64,000 nucleotides of DNA, from assembly GCA_038093975.1 (NCBI GenBank), contig JBBPTG010000115.1, positions 1 to 64,000 of the forward strand, given 5' to 3'. The translations under genes and the position numbers were made by a program. Below, piece by piece: positions 48,444-58,853 of this stretch. Within the stretch, counting starts at the first letter, position 1, and each line of letters opens with the position of its first letter. This DNA comes from Chalciporus piperatus (lineage: Eukaryota > Basidiomycota > Agaricomycetes > Boletales > Boletaceae). The notes below the pieces were generated by a model. That model worked only from the letters and a program-made list of their open reading frames with translations, had not been told where the DNA came from and did no database searches.

Positions 48444-51400
48444 TCAAAACTTGTTCAAATCCAGGGGAGGAGCCCTAACCTCGATGCTCCCTCCCTCATC
48501 CATATTCGCCCCAGTCGTCGTTGCCAATACACCCATCTCCGCATTCACTTTGGCCTCCTCCTTCCCCAACCCAAGTGTATCTTGCGGAATCCAAACCACC
48601 CTCTGTGGTTTCACCAACGCAGGATGCGCGAACCCGTAATCCACCGTACCACCCTCATGCTGAGAAAAGTACTGGTCGTCGTATTCCGACTGAGCTTTGG
48701 ATCCAGCAACGGAATCGGCGGTGTGCCTGCGCTGAATAAGAGGTTGGGAGAAACTTTCTTGACCGACGGAGTACGGGCGGGGTTGGGAGGTGGACGCAGA
48801 GGGCTCACAGTCACCGGGCGCGAGGGTGTCAGGACGCTTCTCGTCAGAGCCGCGGCTGGGTGTAGTGTCGGACCTGTAGGTCCTGTCAGCGATGCTGAGT
48901 GGAAGTGCGCTGATGAGCGGTCCATAGGATTTGTTGATTATTACGTGGAACCCAGCCTGGAGTGTACGGGGTTAGCGCATGATGCATCCAATCTGAGCAA
49001 GTAAATATAACTGACAGTAAGTGCAATCAATATTGCCATCAGTATTCCCTCCGCGACAGCATTTGGCTGTTGGTTCTGATCCCTAGCGAGGAAGAACAGA
49101 GCACAAAGACAGAGTTGCTGGATGTACATGCCCACGAATACATGCTGAATGGCTTTGGGGTAGAACAATCCTCCAGTCTCCAGGGAGGTTGGCTCAGTGT
49201 ACTGATACAAGAAGAGGTATTTGTAGACTTGGTAGAAGAGGAAGAATGCGAGAACAGCGAGACCATTGATGATGGGAGCGATGATAGAGTAGGCGAGAGC
49301 TATGTGCGTTGTCAACGGCTGAAGTCAATAAAATGGGTTATCAACTCACAGATCACAACGAGCAGCGTGATCCCAGGGAAGAGAGTGCCCCAAGCGACCG
49401 ATCGAGGCGCGAACTTGATGTTGAAGATGGAGCGGGGTGTGCTTCCAAGAAGGAAGAGCTTCACATAGTACAGAATCAGCTGAACTACAGCAAGGAAGCT
49501 ACCACCAGTTCCAGAGAGCCCTTGCAGCACGATGTACCTGGTTGCATCTAAACATCCATGACAAGGACAGCAGGTTGAAAAGAACGCACGTGAGGAAGAA
49601 TGTTGAAGCTTGGGGGAGATACTGTGCTAACAAGGTTGCGACGGAGCTCGGGTTCTGGAGAAGACTGGGAAGCGCCGCCACAATTCCAGAACTCAGCGTG
49701 ACGACAAGGAATGAGTGCTATGAGGTTCTCCGATCAGGATCCAGAGTGCCTGAACAATCAATGCACTTACGATGACTTGGAAGATGAAGTAGCGTGTCAT
49801 CAGACTAAGTTCCAAACCGGTGCGGGTCGGGATGCCCTCGAACCTACCCAACAATCTTAGGACGATGGGAAGGAGCATCATGAGGACAGCAAGCAGGACA
49901 GGAGGGAGGATGCCCTGAATTATGCCGAGGACCGGTTTTGGAATTGTGCACAACCACGCGAGCCAACTGGCCTTTACGCAAAGCCCCTCAATGTTAGAGA
50001 TGACACCAACAAACGCCACGGGGATCGCCCAAAAGATGATCAAAGCGGCGGTTGCTGCATAGCTGATCACCATGCGAACGCGTTTCTCGTAAGGGTTCAG
50101 GCCGAGATTACCCCAAAGAACGTCCTCGGGTGACACTTCGAGGAAGCGATCAGACATGTGGTATGGGGCGTGGTGTGCAAGTGTGCGATAGGCAACGTGT
50201 GCCGAGATCTGTTGGTTGAATGTGATGAAGGCCGAATTCAGAGGAGGGTAAGACTGTTCAGATTTGCCCTTTGTGCTTCCGCCGTCGTTGGCATTGTCAG
50301 AGAATGGGAGAGAAGATTCCTGGGAAACAGTTCGGCGACCTTGACGAAGTAATGCGGTTGTGGAAGCAATCTCTGAGCGGCACCATTCGAGTGTATCCAC
50401 CTTCTGGCCAACGAAGGGGAGAGAGAAAGGCATGAAGCCCAACGGAAGGCGGTGGGTGGGGCGTTTGGCATGTGGAACGAGTCTTTCGGAGAGAGCAACG
50501 TTGCTTTCAACTTGATCGACAGATTGTAGCGGGTATGCACTCTTGTCGCCTTGCTTCTTGAGTGCCTTTGAGCGGATCTTGACTGCGGTTGACAGCAGCG
50601 TAGTTTCAGCCGACTCGAGTTTTCCGCAGGCGGAGAGGCGACGATCGTAAATGTCAGGTAGCTCTTTCAAATCACTGAGGAATGAATTCAGACCGAATGT
50701 TATATGAAGGATGAGAAGAGAAAAGGAAAGAGACAATGGCGACAAGACTGAGACATACCGATTGATCCAAACTTTCTTAACACCACCAGGGAGATGCGAG
50801 TACAACTGAGCCAACGCTTGTTCCGATAGATACTTGGAAGGAATTCCAGTGACCAAGATGGTATTAGCTTGGGCAGAGCGAGAGTGCACGGGATCGATTA
50901 GATGTAATTGGCGAACGCTGATGAAGTGGTGCATTTCATGTTTGATGTTCCAGAAAATCCAGACTGCGAACAAGGTCAGGAGGCGAATAGGATGGAGAGC
51001 TACGAAGGTGGCTCACGGGTGGATAACCAAGCCAGGATGATGAAGGCGGCGTATCTACTACCGTGATCGGGTGAAATGTTGCCCATGGTGAATTCGCCCA
51101 CGCCACTATTGCCTGGAGTCGAATTGTTGACGGACATGACAGGGAATAATACGATCCACGAAACGATCCAGATTGGAACAAGAATACGAAGGATAACTCT
51201 GAGAAAGCGGACAAAGAAATAAGCATCTGGACCGTTGACACGTTGGATTTCTCTGTAGTCCGCTTTGAAGAGGGCTATGGGCCATGTTAACAACCCGGTT
51301 TGGAACGGCTTTACTCGTTCGCTAAGATAAACAAGGGACTTAGACGGTGGTTAGAATGAAAAGGGCGACAACGCACTCTGCGACTGGGGTGACAGAGCGG

Positions 51401-51583
51401 GGTTCGTAGACAGCTTTGAAGTAGGGGCGGAGAAGGGTGAAGGCGACGATTTCGATACCAAAAACAATCGCATTGAATGTGAGAGCTGTCACGAACGTCG
51501 CGGTCGTCGCGGAACCGGCGCTTGAGACGCTCGACCTGTTGGAGGCTGAGAATGAGGACAGGAGAGGTTCGGAGGACTTACAT
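48444..51583 (-). CDS. CSC1/OSCA/TMEM63-like mechanosensitive or osmosensitive channel
   Basis: Multi-pass membrane protein of the CSC1 (RSN1/PHM7) family, stress-gated cation channels or lipid scramblases of the plasma membrane or endomembranes. Exons 51582-51583, 51377-51535, 51017-51321, 50759-50963, 49771-50674, 49590-49717, 49350-49537, 49016-49299 and 48444-48956 give 895 residues. The start codon is split: AT at 51582-51583, a 46-nt intron, then G at 51535. Early membrane helices (FVTALTFNAIVFGIEIVAFT; LILVP-type segments; AAFIILAWLSTLWIFWNIKH) precede a cytosolic loop of about 250 residues (ANTILVTGIPSKYLSE to ISAHVAYRTLAHH). The seven-helix channel core follows. The soluble C-terminal tail (about 170 residues) is Ser/Pro-rich. 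All exon phases close. The N-terminus before the split Met has no alternative in-frame ATG that splices cleanly. Confidence 0.92.
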
Positions 51584-52155
51584 GGTGGTGGAAGAGAACA
51601 AAGGAGTGTATTGGAAAGGATCTGACTTTTGTATGGATAATTAGAGAAGCAACAAGGGGAACTAGTCTCGATCCGTAAGTCGACCTTGCTCCTTTTGTAC
51701 GCGATCCCCTCTTGTCCGTTTTAGGAAATCCAAGCACTGACGGCACCAGCTTAGCATTCGATTTTTCGTTGGAGTGGGAGGAACAACACTCCAATTAATG
51801 TCACATCACCGCTCCACCAGTCGTACTCACACATGAAAAAAAAACATACAGTGAGTGAGTGAGTGAGTGTACAGTGTTCAATGCCCACGGTGCTATTCTC
51901 GGAGCTGTCAATCAGAATGGACCCTGCTGCTTCTAGCTCAAGGTACACCTCCAAACATGACCTTGGGCAATGGGCGCTGACAGGCGCTGACCTGACGCAA
52001 ACTGCACACGACAGTGACAACCCTCAGGCGCGAGCAAAATACAGAACTGGAATTAGTACATACTAACTTCCGAGCACCCACAATTGACGGATCATTCTGA
52101 CAATTGACGTGGTGCCAGAAAGTTTTTTTACACTTTCTTCACGGGAAGTTGGCTA
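51584..52155. other. Spacer between channel gene and transposon
   Basis: A 572-bp stretch. It contains a short GTGA/GAGT microsatellite (51851-51870). The left part is the promoter and 5' UTR of the channel gene. No gene is seen. Confidence 0.5.
51851..51870 (+). repeat. GTGA microsatellite
   Basis: Five near-perfect tandem units of GTGA. Confidence 0.8.
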
Positions 52156-52178
52156 CAGTCGACTCCCTCATAACCCAT
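52156..52178 (+). repeat. Left terminal inverted repeat
   Basis: Begins CAGTCGACTCCC directly after TA at 52154-52155. The reverse complement is at 52851-52873. Confidence 0.9.
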
Positions 52179-52850
52179 GCCAGGTATAACCCATACTCCC
52201 TTGTAACCCATACATTTTTGGATTTCCCGAGTTGGTTTGCAGGGATTTTGGGATCATATCCAATACCCCATACCCCATAGGTTTTGTGGGCAGGTATGGG
52301 TTATGGTAAGGGGTGGATAATGCCGAGGCTGTCCAAAATAGGAAATTATTGTTATTTTGTACGAAAATGTTTTCTTCCCGTTGGCTTCGATGAACATCAC
52401 GGAACTTCTGAACCCAGCGGACGAGACACACAACATGGTTGGGGCGACGGACGAGGATATTTTCGAGTCCGTGATGGATGCAAAGAAGTTGAGGGAGATG
52501 AATAGAGGTGATGATGATGATATTGATGTGTCCACACCGGATCCCACACGTCGCGAAGTGGGCAGCAATAATTTTGTGGAAATATGTCGGGGCATTTGAC
52601 GACTTGTTCGCCCACAAACTAGAGGTTATTACCTTGTGTTGGGGTCATTTGGATAGCAGACTTGGGCGGTCGAGATGCAGGATACCAAATTTACTGATTA
52701 TTTTACTTAGCTTCATAAACCTACTATATCAATACTATGAAGCTTAATATGAAAGGGAGAAAAATTTACGAGTTCGAAGCGGTGGATAGGGGTCGTTTGC
52801 ACAACCCATACTCCCTAGTAACCCATACCTTTGAGGCTATCCCGACAGGT

Positions 52851-52873
52851 ATGGGTTATGAGGGAGTCGACTG
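52851..52873 (-). repeat. Right terminal inverted repeat
   Basis: Perfect 23-base inverse of the left end, followed by TA at 52874-52875. Confidence 0.9.
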
Positions 52874-54521
52874 TATCATTTTCTTATCTCGGAACCGTGG
52901 TACTAATAGTTCCGGTTACGTCTTCCCCCACAGTCTGCTGACTTCTTGCTGCCAATTTCAGGTACGACGCTCAGCGCTCCAACTTAGCCAACGAATAATC
53001 CCTTTTCATTTGCCCAATGGATAGCCGGAAATGTCATACAGGGGTCTCCCACTTCTCCGACACCTTCTGCTCTTCGGAGGGTCTTTCCTCTGCTTCCTAT
53101 GGTGAATGCTCTTCCTTTCCTATTGCCTATGTATTACCAGGAAAGTTGCAACATTGATATATGTTGTCGAGGCGTACGACGTTCCTGCTCCTCGAAGGGC
53201 GGTGACATCTTCATTTTCCGTAGTCGTTGTGAGCGACTGCTGCTGGAGCCTGTCCTACAGGCAGATCTCTTGACGTACCAGTGCGCCACTTCATCCGCGG
53301 AAGCGGTTCCAACGCATTCGAGTCATGCCGTCCGTGGCTTCGTGGCGTTCTCCATCTGCCCATCCATTGACCAATTGCCGTAGAAAAGCCCGCACTCCCC
53401 AAAGCGGAATCAACGTTGGCGTTCGAAACGATGCACGAGCAACGATCAAAGCCCCGAATCACGATGTCAGCTATTCCAATCTCGCAATGTTCGCTACCCT
53501 TGTAGTGGGATGGTAAGACGGTGTCTCGAGTTGGAGAATGCCGATGAGAGAATGTGTCACGACCTCCCCCTGTTATGCGTGCTTCTCGCCCCCTTGACCC
53601 TTGACTCACGGTCTCTGCAACCTCACGAATGCAGGTTGTGCATAGGGGTCGGATCTCTTCATCATGACCGTTGCGCCCGGTGCTCACTGCCCTTCCTTCT
53701 CAGCGATTCGATGGACGCGAGGTGTGTCATCCATCCCAATGATTCTCGTTTCCCAGTTTCTCAACCCACGACGCTAGCAAATGTATCACAAGCCATACTG
53801 TCAACTACCTACGGTCGTCCTCTCGAACAACCGCATATCAATCTGTTTTGTACTGTTATGCATTTGCTCGAGAGCTACGCCTGTAAGCCTTGGTCCATTT
53901 CTCCCCACACCATTCCATACGTGGGGGGGAAATGATATAATATTTTCGTGGTCTCTTCTCGCGAGCTGCTTGAATCAGTTAGCTTTTTGAACGGCCATGT
54001 GACCTAATCCATGACCTTACGCTCGTCTGCCTTCCTGCAGCGTTATCCAGCCAAACCTTATAGGCTTGCTTGCAGATTGGACCTCGTGGGAGGGCATCCT
54101 GAAGTATGCTCGAAGCTTCGATAGGGTGTCGCGAAACTCTGCGCAGGAATCTGCAACCGTGAAAAGCGAGAGTCCGAAAAGTAACCAAATGTCCTAACTC
54201 ACTCGACATCGACATCTCCCCCGCATACTCGGAGATACTTAGTGCGTAGTACGTACTCCCCCGTCAGATGCACAGGCCGTGCTATTCTACGTTTCATCCA
54301 GACCTGAAAGTGGTACTCACGCCTAACGAGTCAGTAATGACAAGCTGCGCACTCACAAATCAGAACATGTTTCATCAAAAAATAACTGTGTCATTTGAAG
54401 ATACAGCAAATACGAGACATAGAGGAACCGTAACTTCGTAATCATGACCATTCGAGCAAAACCGAGAATTGACGAAACAGGTACTAGTAACACTCACTCT
54501 GCTCTCATTGGTAAGTAGTAC
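52874..54521. other. Gene-poor spacer downstream of the peptide gene
   Basis: A 1.65-kb stretch. A 158-codon minus-strand frame (53211-53687) and a 141-codon plus-strand frame (53510-53935) overlap each other and lack motifs; I do not call them. The right end is the 3' UTR of the repeat peptide gene. Confidence 0.4.
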
Positions 54522-55481
54522 TTAGCCGCAGATAGCTCCACAAATTTTCACACCGCCCTGTTAGAACAATTAGCGTCCGTTCCCTGAAGTTGGATGAGAA
54601 GAACTTACGGCCTTGCAACAGCCATCTTCACTACGTTCGGTGATAGCTTCCTCGACGGGAGCACGGCGGCAGATGCCACCACAGACTTTCACACCGCCCT
54701 GTTAGAATAATTAGCGTCCGTCCCCTGAAGTTGGATAACAAGAACTTACGGCCTTGCAGCAGCCATCTTCACTACGTTCGGTGATATCCTCCTCGGCGGG
54801 GACGGCGCGGCGGCAGATACCACCACAGACTTTCACACCACCCTGGTAGAACAATCAGTGTCTGTCCCTTGAAGTTGGAGGCACAGTATAACAAGAACTT
54901 ACGGCCTTGCAGCAGCCATCTTCACTACGTTCGGTAATAGCCTCCTCGACGGGAACGCTGAGCGCGCGGCGGCAGATGCCTCCACAGACTTTCACACCAC
55001 CCTGTTAAAACAATTAGCGTCCGTCCCCTGAAGTTGGATAACATGAACTTACAGCCTTGCAGCAGCCATCTTCACTACGTTCGGTAATATCCTCCTCGAC
55101 GGGAACGCTGAGCGCGCGGCGGCAGATTCCACCACAGACTTTCACACCGCCCTGCCAGTGGTAGAATAATTAGCATCTGTCCCTTGGCGTTGGAGGGACA
55201 GTATAACAAGAACTTACGGCCTTGCAGCAGCCATCTTCACTACGTTCAGTGATAGCCTCCTCGACGGGAACGGCACGGCGGCAGATGCCACCACAGACTT
55301 TCACGCCGCCCTGGTAGAACAATTAGCATCTGTCCCCTGAAATTGGAGGTGCTGTATAACAAGAACTTACGGCCTTGCAGCAGCCGTCTTCGCTGCGCTC
55401 GGTGATAGCGACATCGGAGGCAGGGATAGCAATAGCGGATGCAACGAGAGTGAAAAGGACAGCGATGAAGGAGAAACGCAT
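54522..55481 (-). CDS. Secreted multi-copy cysteine-rich peptide precursor (Kex2-type repeat protein)
   Basis: Seven exons: 55371-55481, 55218-55310, 55053-55151, 54903-55001, 54750-54842, 54609-54698 and 54522-54557, giving 206 residues. The signal peptide MRFSFIAVLFTLVASAIA is followed by six copies of a unit whose core reads SEDGCCKAGGVKVCGGICRR; the last ends GGVKICGAICG and stops. Each copy has four Cys spaced CC-x7-C-x3-C, 24 in all. Arg-Arg follows each of the first five cores, an expected Kex2 site. The spacers are short and acidic: A(LS)VPVEE(A/D)ITER or close variants. Cleavage after RR would free six peptides of about 27-31 residues. All introns are phase 0 and cut each core between KA and GGVK, so exons 2-6 are interchangeable modules. 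A TATA box lies 83 bp upstream. No UstYa-like or other modifying enzyme is seen nearby. I do not recognise the family. Confidence 0.9.
54609..55310 (-). repeat. Tandem array of five duplicated exons
   Basis: Exons 2-6 of the peptide precursor are 93, 99, 99, 93 and 90 nt, separated by introns of 66, 51, 60 and 51 nt (outer introns 60 and 51). Exons are near-identical; introns share the same GTAAGTTC start and a common core, and fall into a 60-66-nt and a 51-nt class. The extra 6 nt of exons 3 and 4 add Leu-Ser after Arg-Arg-Ala. This is a DNA-level tandem array with a period of about 145-165 bp, made by unequal exchange, not a CRISPR array. Confidence 0.92.
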
Positions 55482-55563
55482 CTTGATAGAGTTCGAGTTC
55501 GAGTTCGAGAAGAAAACACAAGTAAGCTTCGAGTGCTTGTCGTTCTGAGCAGTCGCGGTAGGG

Positions 55564-55571
55564 TATTTATA
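55564..55571 (-). promoter_or_regulatory. TATA box of the peptide precursor gene
   Basis: TATAAATA on the minus strand, 83-90 bp upstream of the ATG at 55481. Followed by a Ser/Asn-codon-like AGAACTCGAACTCG leader. Confidence 0.6.
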
Positions 55572-55722
55572 CACCTCGTAATGTGGTCTGTGCGCAACGC
55601 TCGCTGATCGTGATGCACGATAGTTTCGCTATGAGTCAGTTGTTACAGTATTCGACAACATACCTCAAGCAGATGTTGGCTTCCATGCCATTTTGGTGGA
55701 ACCGAAGGAGGTGAAGCGAAAG

Positions 55723-55917
55723 CCACTAGTTCTGCTTCTGGCGCTAGCCTACATTCGTCTTGATCTCTTTGTCCAGGTTGGACAGTTCAAGTTGGACTTT
55801 TCGAGGATGGACGCGAAGGTGAGGTGAGAACCACTAGTTGTGCTTCTGGAACTAACCTAAATTCGTCTTGTTCAGGTTGGTCAGTTCAAGTTGGACCTCT
55901 CGAGGTTGGACGCCAAG
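55723..55917. repeat. Two-copy tandem repeat, period 108 bp
   Basis: Unit 1 starts at 55723 and unit 2 at 55831, both with CCACTAGTT(C/G)TGCTTCTGG. Later shared blocks include ATTCGTCTTG, CAGGTTGG(A/T)CAGTTCAAG and TTGGAC. Unit 2 lacks about 11 bp. No coding role is seen. Confidence 0.75.
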
Positions 55918-57069
55918 ATAGAACAGCCTCCGAGTTCCTTTGGCTTGTAGTACTCGTTAGCACCAAGGTCATTCCACAAGGAGAGCGGTAAGTGTTTTCT
56001 GGATGAGTTGGTTAACATTTGCGCCTGGCACAATGATATCGATCGAGGTGAACCGATTTACGGCAAGGTTTGACCAACCTTCAACAACTGACCCGGCCTT
56101 GTTGACAGTAGTATGACAGAAACCACTATGCCTTCCTCGTCGGTTTATCAGCGTCATGCTGAGCCGGTGGTTGCGTCACCGCATCAGAAATTCCCTGCAC
56201 AAGTCGATGCGGCCCGTTGCGACCCGGCCTACCTCATTCAGACAGGCTATACCGAACAGAAGCACAGAAGGTGGCATTATACAGTTTGAATCTACCTACT
56301 TGGAGATATGAAAGCCTGAGCCACAGGGCCACCAGCTGACAGCATCAAAATGGTGGCTACTAGCAGCACATGGATGGATGATTCACACTGGCACACAACC
56401 GGACCTAAATCATAGAACAAAGCTCGTAGTGTGATCTGCGCGCAAATTGGCAAGAGACGGTTGTAAATTAAGTAGTCTGTCTCTGCTTTCCATTCTATCA
56501 TGACGGGACCGAAGAGGCGAAGCAAGAGCTGTTTCATCGCCATCCCTTGCACTTCCGCCGCTAGCACGAATGAGGATGTTTGTTGTTCCAATTTCGTGGT
56601 GGTTAGTTGATTGTAAACTGGCATTGGAGTCTCATGCCCTTTCCTTGACAGGTCGCCTGTGCGAGCGAACAACCTTGATTCCGAGAGCTAGCGGACGTAA
56701 ATGGGCAGGTTGAAGACAACGCTAACGCTTCTGGTGGATGATCTCTGAAACACACGATGACTTGGCCTTTTGTCGACGAAGCGGCTTGTACACCGTGTGT
56801 TCAGCAATCTCTGTTCGTTCAGCATGCTTGAATATTTTGATTCCAACGAACGGTGCTATGAAACGCGATGATGCGGAGAGGATGTCACTTACGAAGCCTC
56901 GAGGATTATCCCCTACGAGTTGGATCTTCAAAGTGATATGCTGGCACTGACGATACAAGCTCGTGCAAATGTCATAATCTGATGGTTGTGCCTGCGAACA
57001 GCCACGTATGCGAAATGTGTGTAGGATGGATGGATATACAGAGGCCGGATATCAGGGGATATCAGTTGA

Positions 57070-58853
57070 TCATACAACAGCTGAAAGCTCTAGGATGTCG
57101 TGCGTTGCAGGGTGCTGAGAAGCGGGTGCGGAACGGTTGTTATTGTTCGGTGGATGGGTACGATGAGAAGACCTCTCAACGGGAACATTTCGTCGTTCCC
57201 GAGCTGCGGTCGCTGGAGGACGTCGACGACTTATGAGCCCACAACATCCGACCTCGATAACCTCAGGCTCGGGGTCCGCTGTCGGAGTATGGATCGAACC
57301 CTCTGTGCTATCCGAGTCCTCTCCAGAGGAAGATTCAACGATATCCATGGGAGGATCCGAGTCTGAACTTGGCTGAGTGCTTATGGTCGACCTCGAAGCG
57401 ACATGTGAACACTGTTTGGCGCAGATTCGAGTATTTGGGACAAATGGAAGAGTGATTAGCTTACTGCTTCTGCTCTTCCTGGATATATTGGGTGCGGCGG
57501 GGAATGGAATACGAGGCGAGGTATTCTCTTCCACCACCGAGAGAGCGCTGAACTCTGCACCCGGGGGTCGCGGGATGGGTTTCCTCTTGAACGGTCTTGA
57601 GGGGGGACGGGTCGACGCCGTGATGCAGGAATCTAACGATCGTCAACAACGGAGCTAAGATAGGCGTGGAGACATCTATAGTATTGACACTCACATCAAA
57701 AAAATCAAGATCAGGCACGTTCGAGGGACCACCGGTATCAGGCGAGACCACCGCAGACATCTATAGATATGGTACGTCAGAAATAGAAGGTATAGCAGGT
57801 CCCAGAACTTGAACGCACCTCAAGGAGGGAATGGAGGTTCTACAGTCTCTGGGTTAGTTGATTAAGCTAAACATCGACAAATGACAGCACCTTTCGAGAA
57901 TCAGCCCACCATGGGACACGCCAGATCACAACTCTCGGATCGTCATCATGTCCTGTACAGGCAAAGAATTCCCCACTTGGCGAGAATGCAATCTCCCCCA
58001 TGACTATTTCGTGAGGGAGCGGCTCTCCAACAGCGTTGCAGGATTCCACGTCCCAAAAACGAACGGTTTTATCGCTTGAACAACTCGCAAGTCGTTTCCC
58101 ATCAGCGGAGAGGGCTAAACGGTGCGAAGAGCCGGTGTGCGCAATCCATGGCTCACCAATGGGCTCGCATGTGTCAGATCTGAAACAACGAATGTTTCCC
58201 TCCTCCAAATAGCCACAGAAAATCCGAGCTCCATCAATCGACCATACGATATCCGACGGGGAGTGTTCCTGTCGTCTGAATGGCCCAAGGCTACACTCAC
58301 TACCTGCCACGTCGAAAATAGCGAGTCCTGTCTTCGCGGATACGGCGAATTTCCTGTTGTCCGGAGAGATAGAAATTGCTTGTACGCCATCGAGGAGATC
58401 CCTGTAGGCTCCGATGTGGCTTTTGACTCGCATCGTCCCCCCCATTTCCCATAAAAAGACCCAATACTCGTGATAACTCACGAGGAGCTCTTCATCTGGG
58501 GACAATGCCATGTGCCGAGCGGGACCATGACGCTCGTTGGACCATGGCCCGTCCACGAGTTCCTGCGTATCTATGTTCCATACGATCAGATGTTCCCCTT
58601 CGTGGCATGATGTCACGATCCGCCCATCTTTAGTAGCCACCATGGACAAGACAGCTTGGTCGTGGACCATCGAGCTACCTACTTGTGTGCCGTTCGTCGA
58701 ATTCCATATCCGCACGGTGCCGTCGTCTGAGCTAGTGACGATGCGATCACCAGGAAGCCACGCTAGGCCAGTGATCCAGTCTTCATGGCCAGTTGACACG
58801 GTGAATATCGGGTTAGGGTCAGCCCCTGCTGATTGTTCCTGCGGGGCCGCCAT
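57070..58853 (-). CDS. WD40-repeat protein with Ser/Pro-rich tail
   Basis: Beta-propeller scaffold of the type found in many copies in agaricomycetes. The first exon runs from 58853 to about 57873 and encodes about 327 residues with six to seven WD-like repeats: DWITGLAWLPGDRIVTSSDD, GTVRIWN, LIVWNID, KRLASCSSDKTVRFWD, VVIWRVPWW. Three further exons follow: 57695-57760, 57465-57632 and 57070-57411, all phase 0 with 53-62 nt introns. They encode the tail DLDFFD / IPASRRRP...SRWWKRIPRL...HPIYPGRAEA / PEVIEVGCCGLISRRRPP. Such a Pro-rich, basic tail is usual for this group. The junction after the first exon is unresolved: GTTTAG at 57872 gives a 112-nt intron, while GTGCTG at 57887 with a small extra exon is possible. 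Total about 520 residues. Partner unknown. Confidence 0.78.

Larger units (their letters stand above)
52156..52873 (+). mobile_element. Tigger/pogo-like DNA transposon, internally deleted
   Basis: A 718-bp element with terminal inverted repeats. The outermost 23 bases at each end match perfectly (starting CAGTCGACTCCC), and TA lies directly outside both ends, as expected for a Tc1/mariner-type TA target duplication. Inside, a plus-strand frame (52357-52599) encodes the acidic region that precedes the end of Tigger-type DDE transposases: NITELLNPADETHN, ATDEDIFESVMDAKKL, PTRREVGSNN. After a stop and frame breaks, fragments like the usual C-terminus remain (DDLFAHKLE, then MQDTKFTDYF before the last stop near 52709). 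The catalytic domain is missing. It is therefore a non-autonomous deletion derivative that would need a transposase from elsewhere. Subterminal copies of TAACCCATACTCCC occur near both ends. Confidence 0.88.
55482..57069. other. Spacer with a two-copy tandem repeat
   Basis: A 1.59-kb stretch between the peptide gene start and the WD40 stop. It holds the peptide promoter and a 108-bp-period repeat (55723-55917). The 126-codon minus-strand frame at 56292-56672 has no motif and is not called. Confidence 0.45.

Noticed and set aside
53211..53935. Two overlapping open frames of 158 and 141 codons
   Set aside because: No recognisable motif, on opposite strands over the same DNA, and no convincing splice structure.
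54522..55481. Regular direct repeats with similar spacers, at first like a CRISPR array
   Set aside because: The host is a eukaryote, the repeats are in-frame exons and the spacers are introns with shared sequence, not unique spacers.
56292..56672. A 126-codon minus-strand frame
   Set aside because: No domain or signal and no neighbouring exon that extends it.
57461..57760. A separate 99-residue protein starting at 57760
   Set aside because: Its first 22 codons and two downstream exons splice in phase into the tail of the WD40 gene; the read-through frame after 57695 is intronic and then out of frame.
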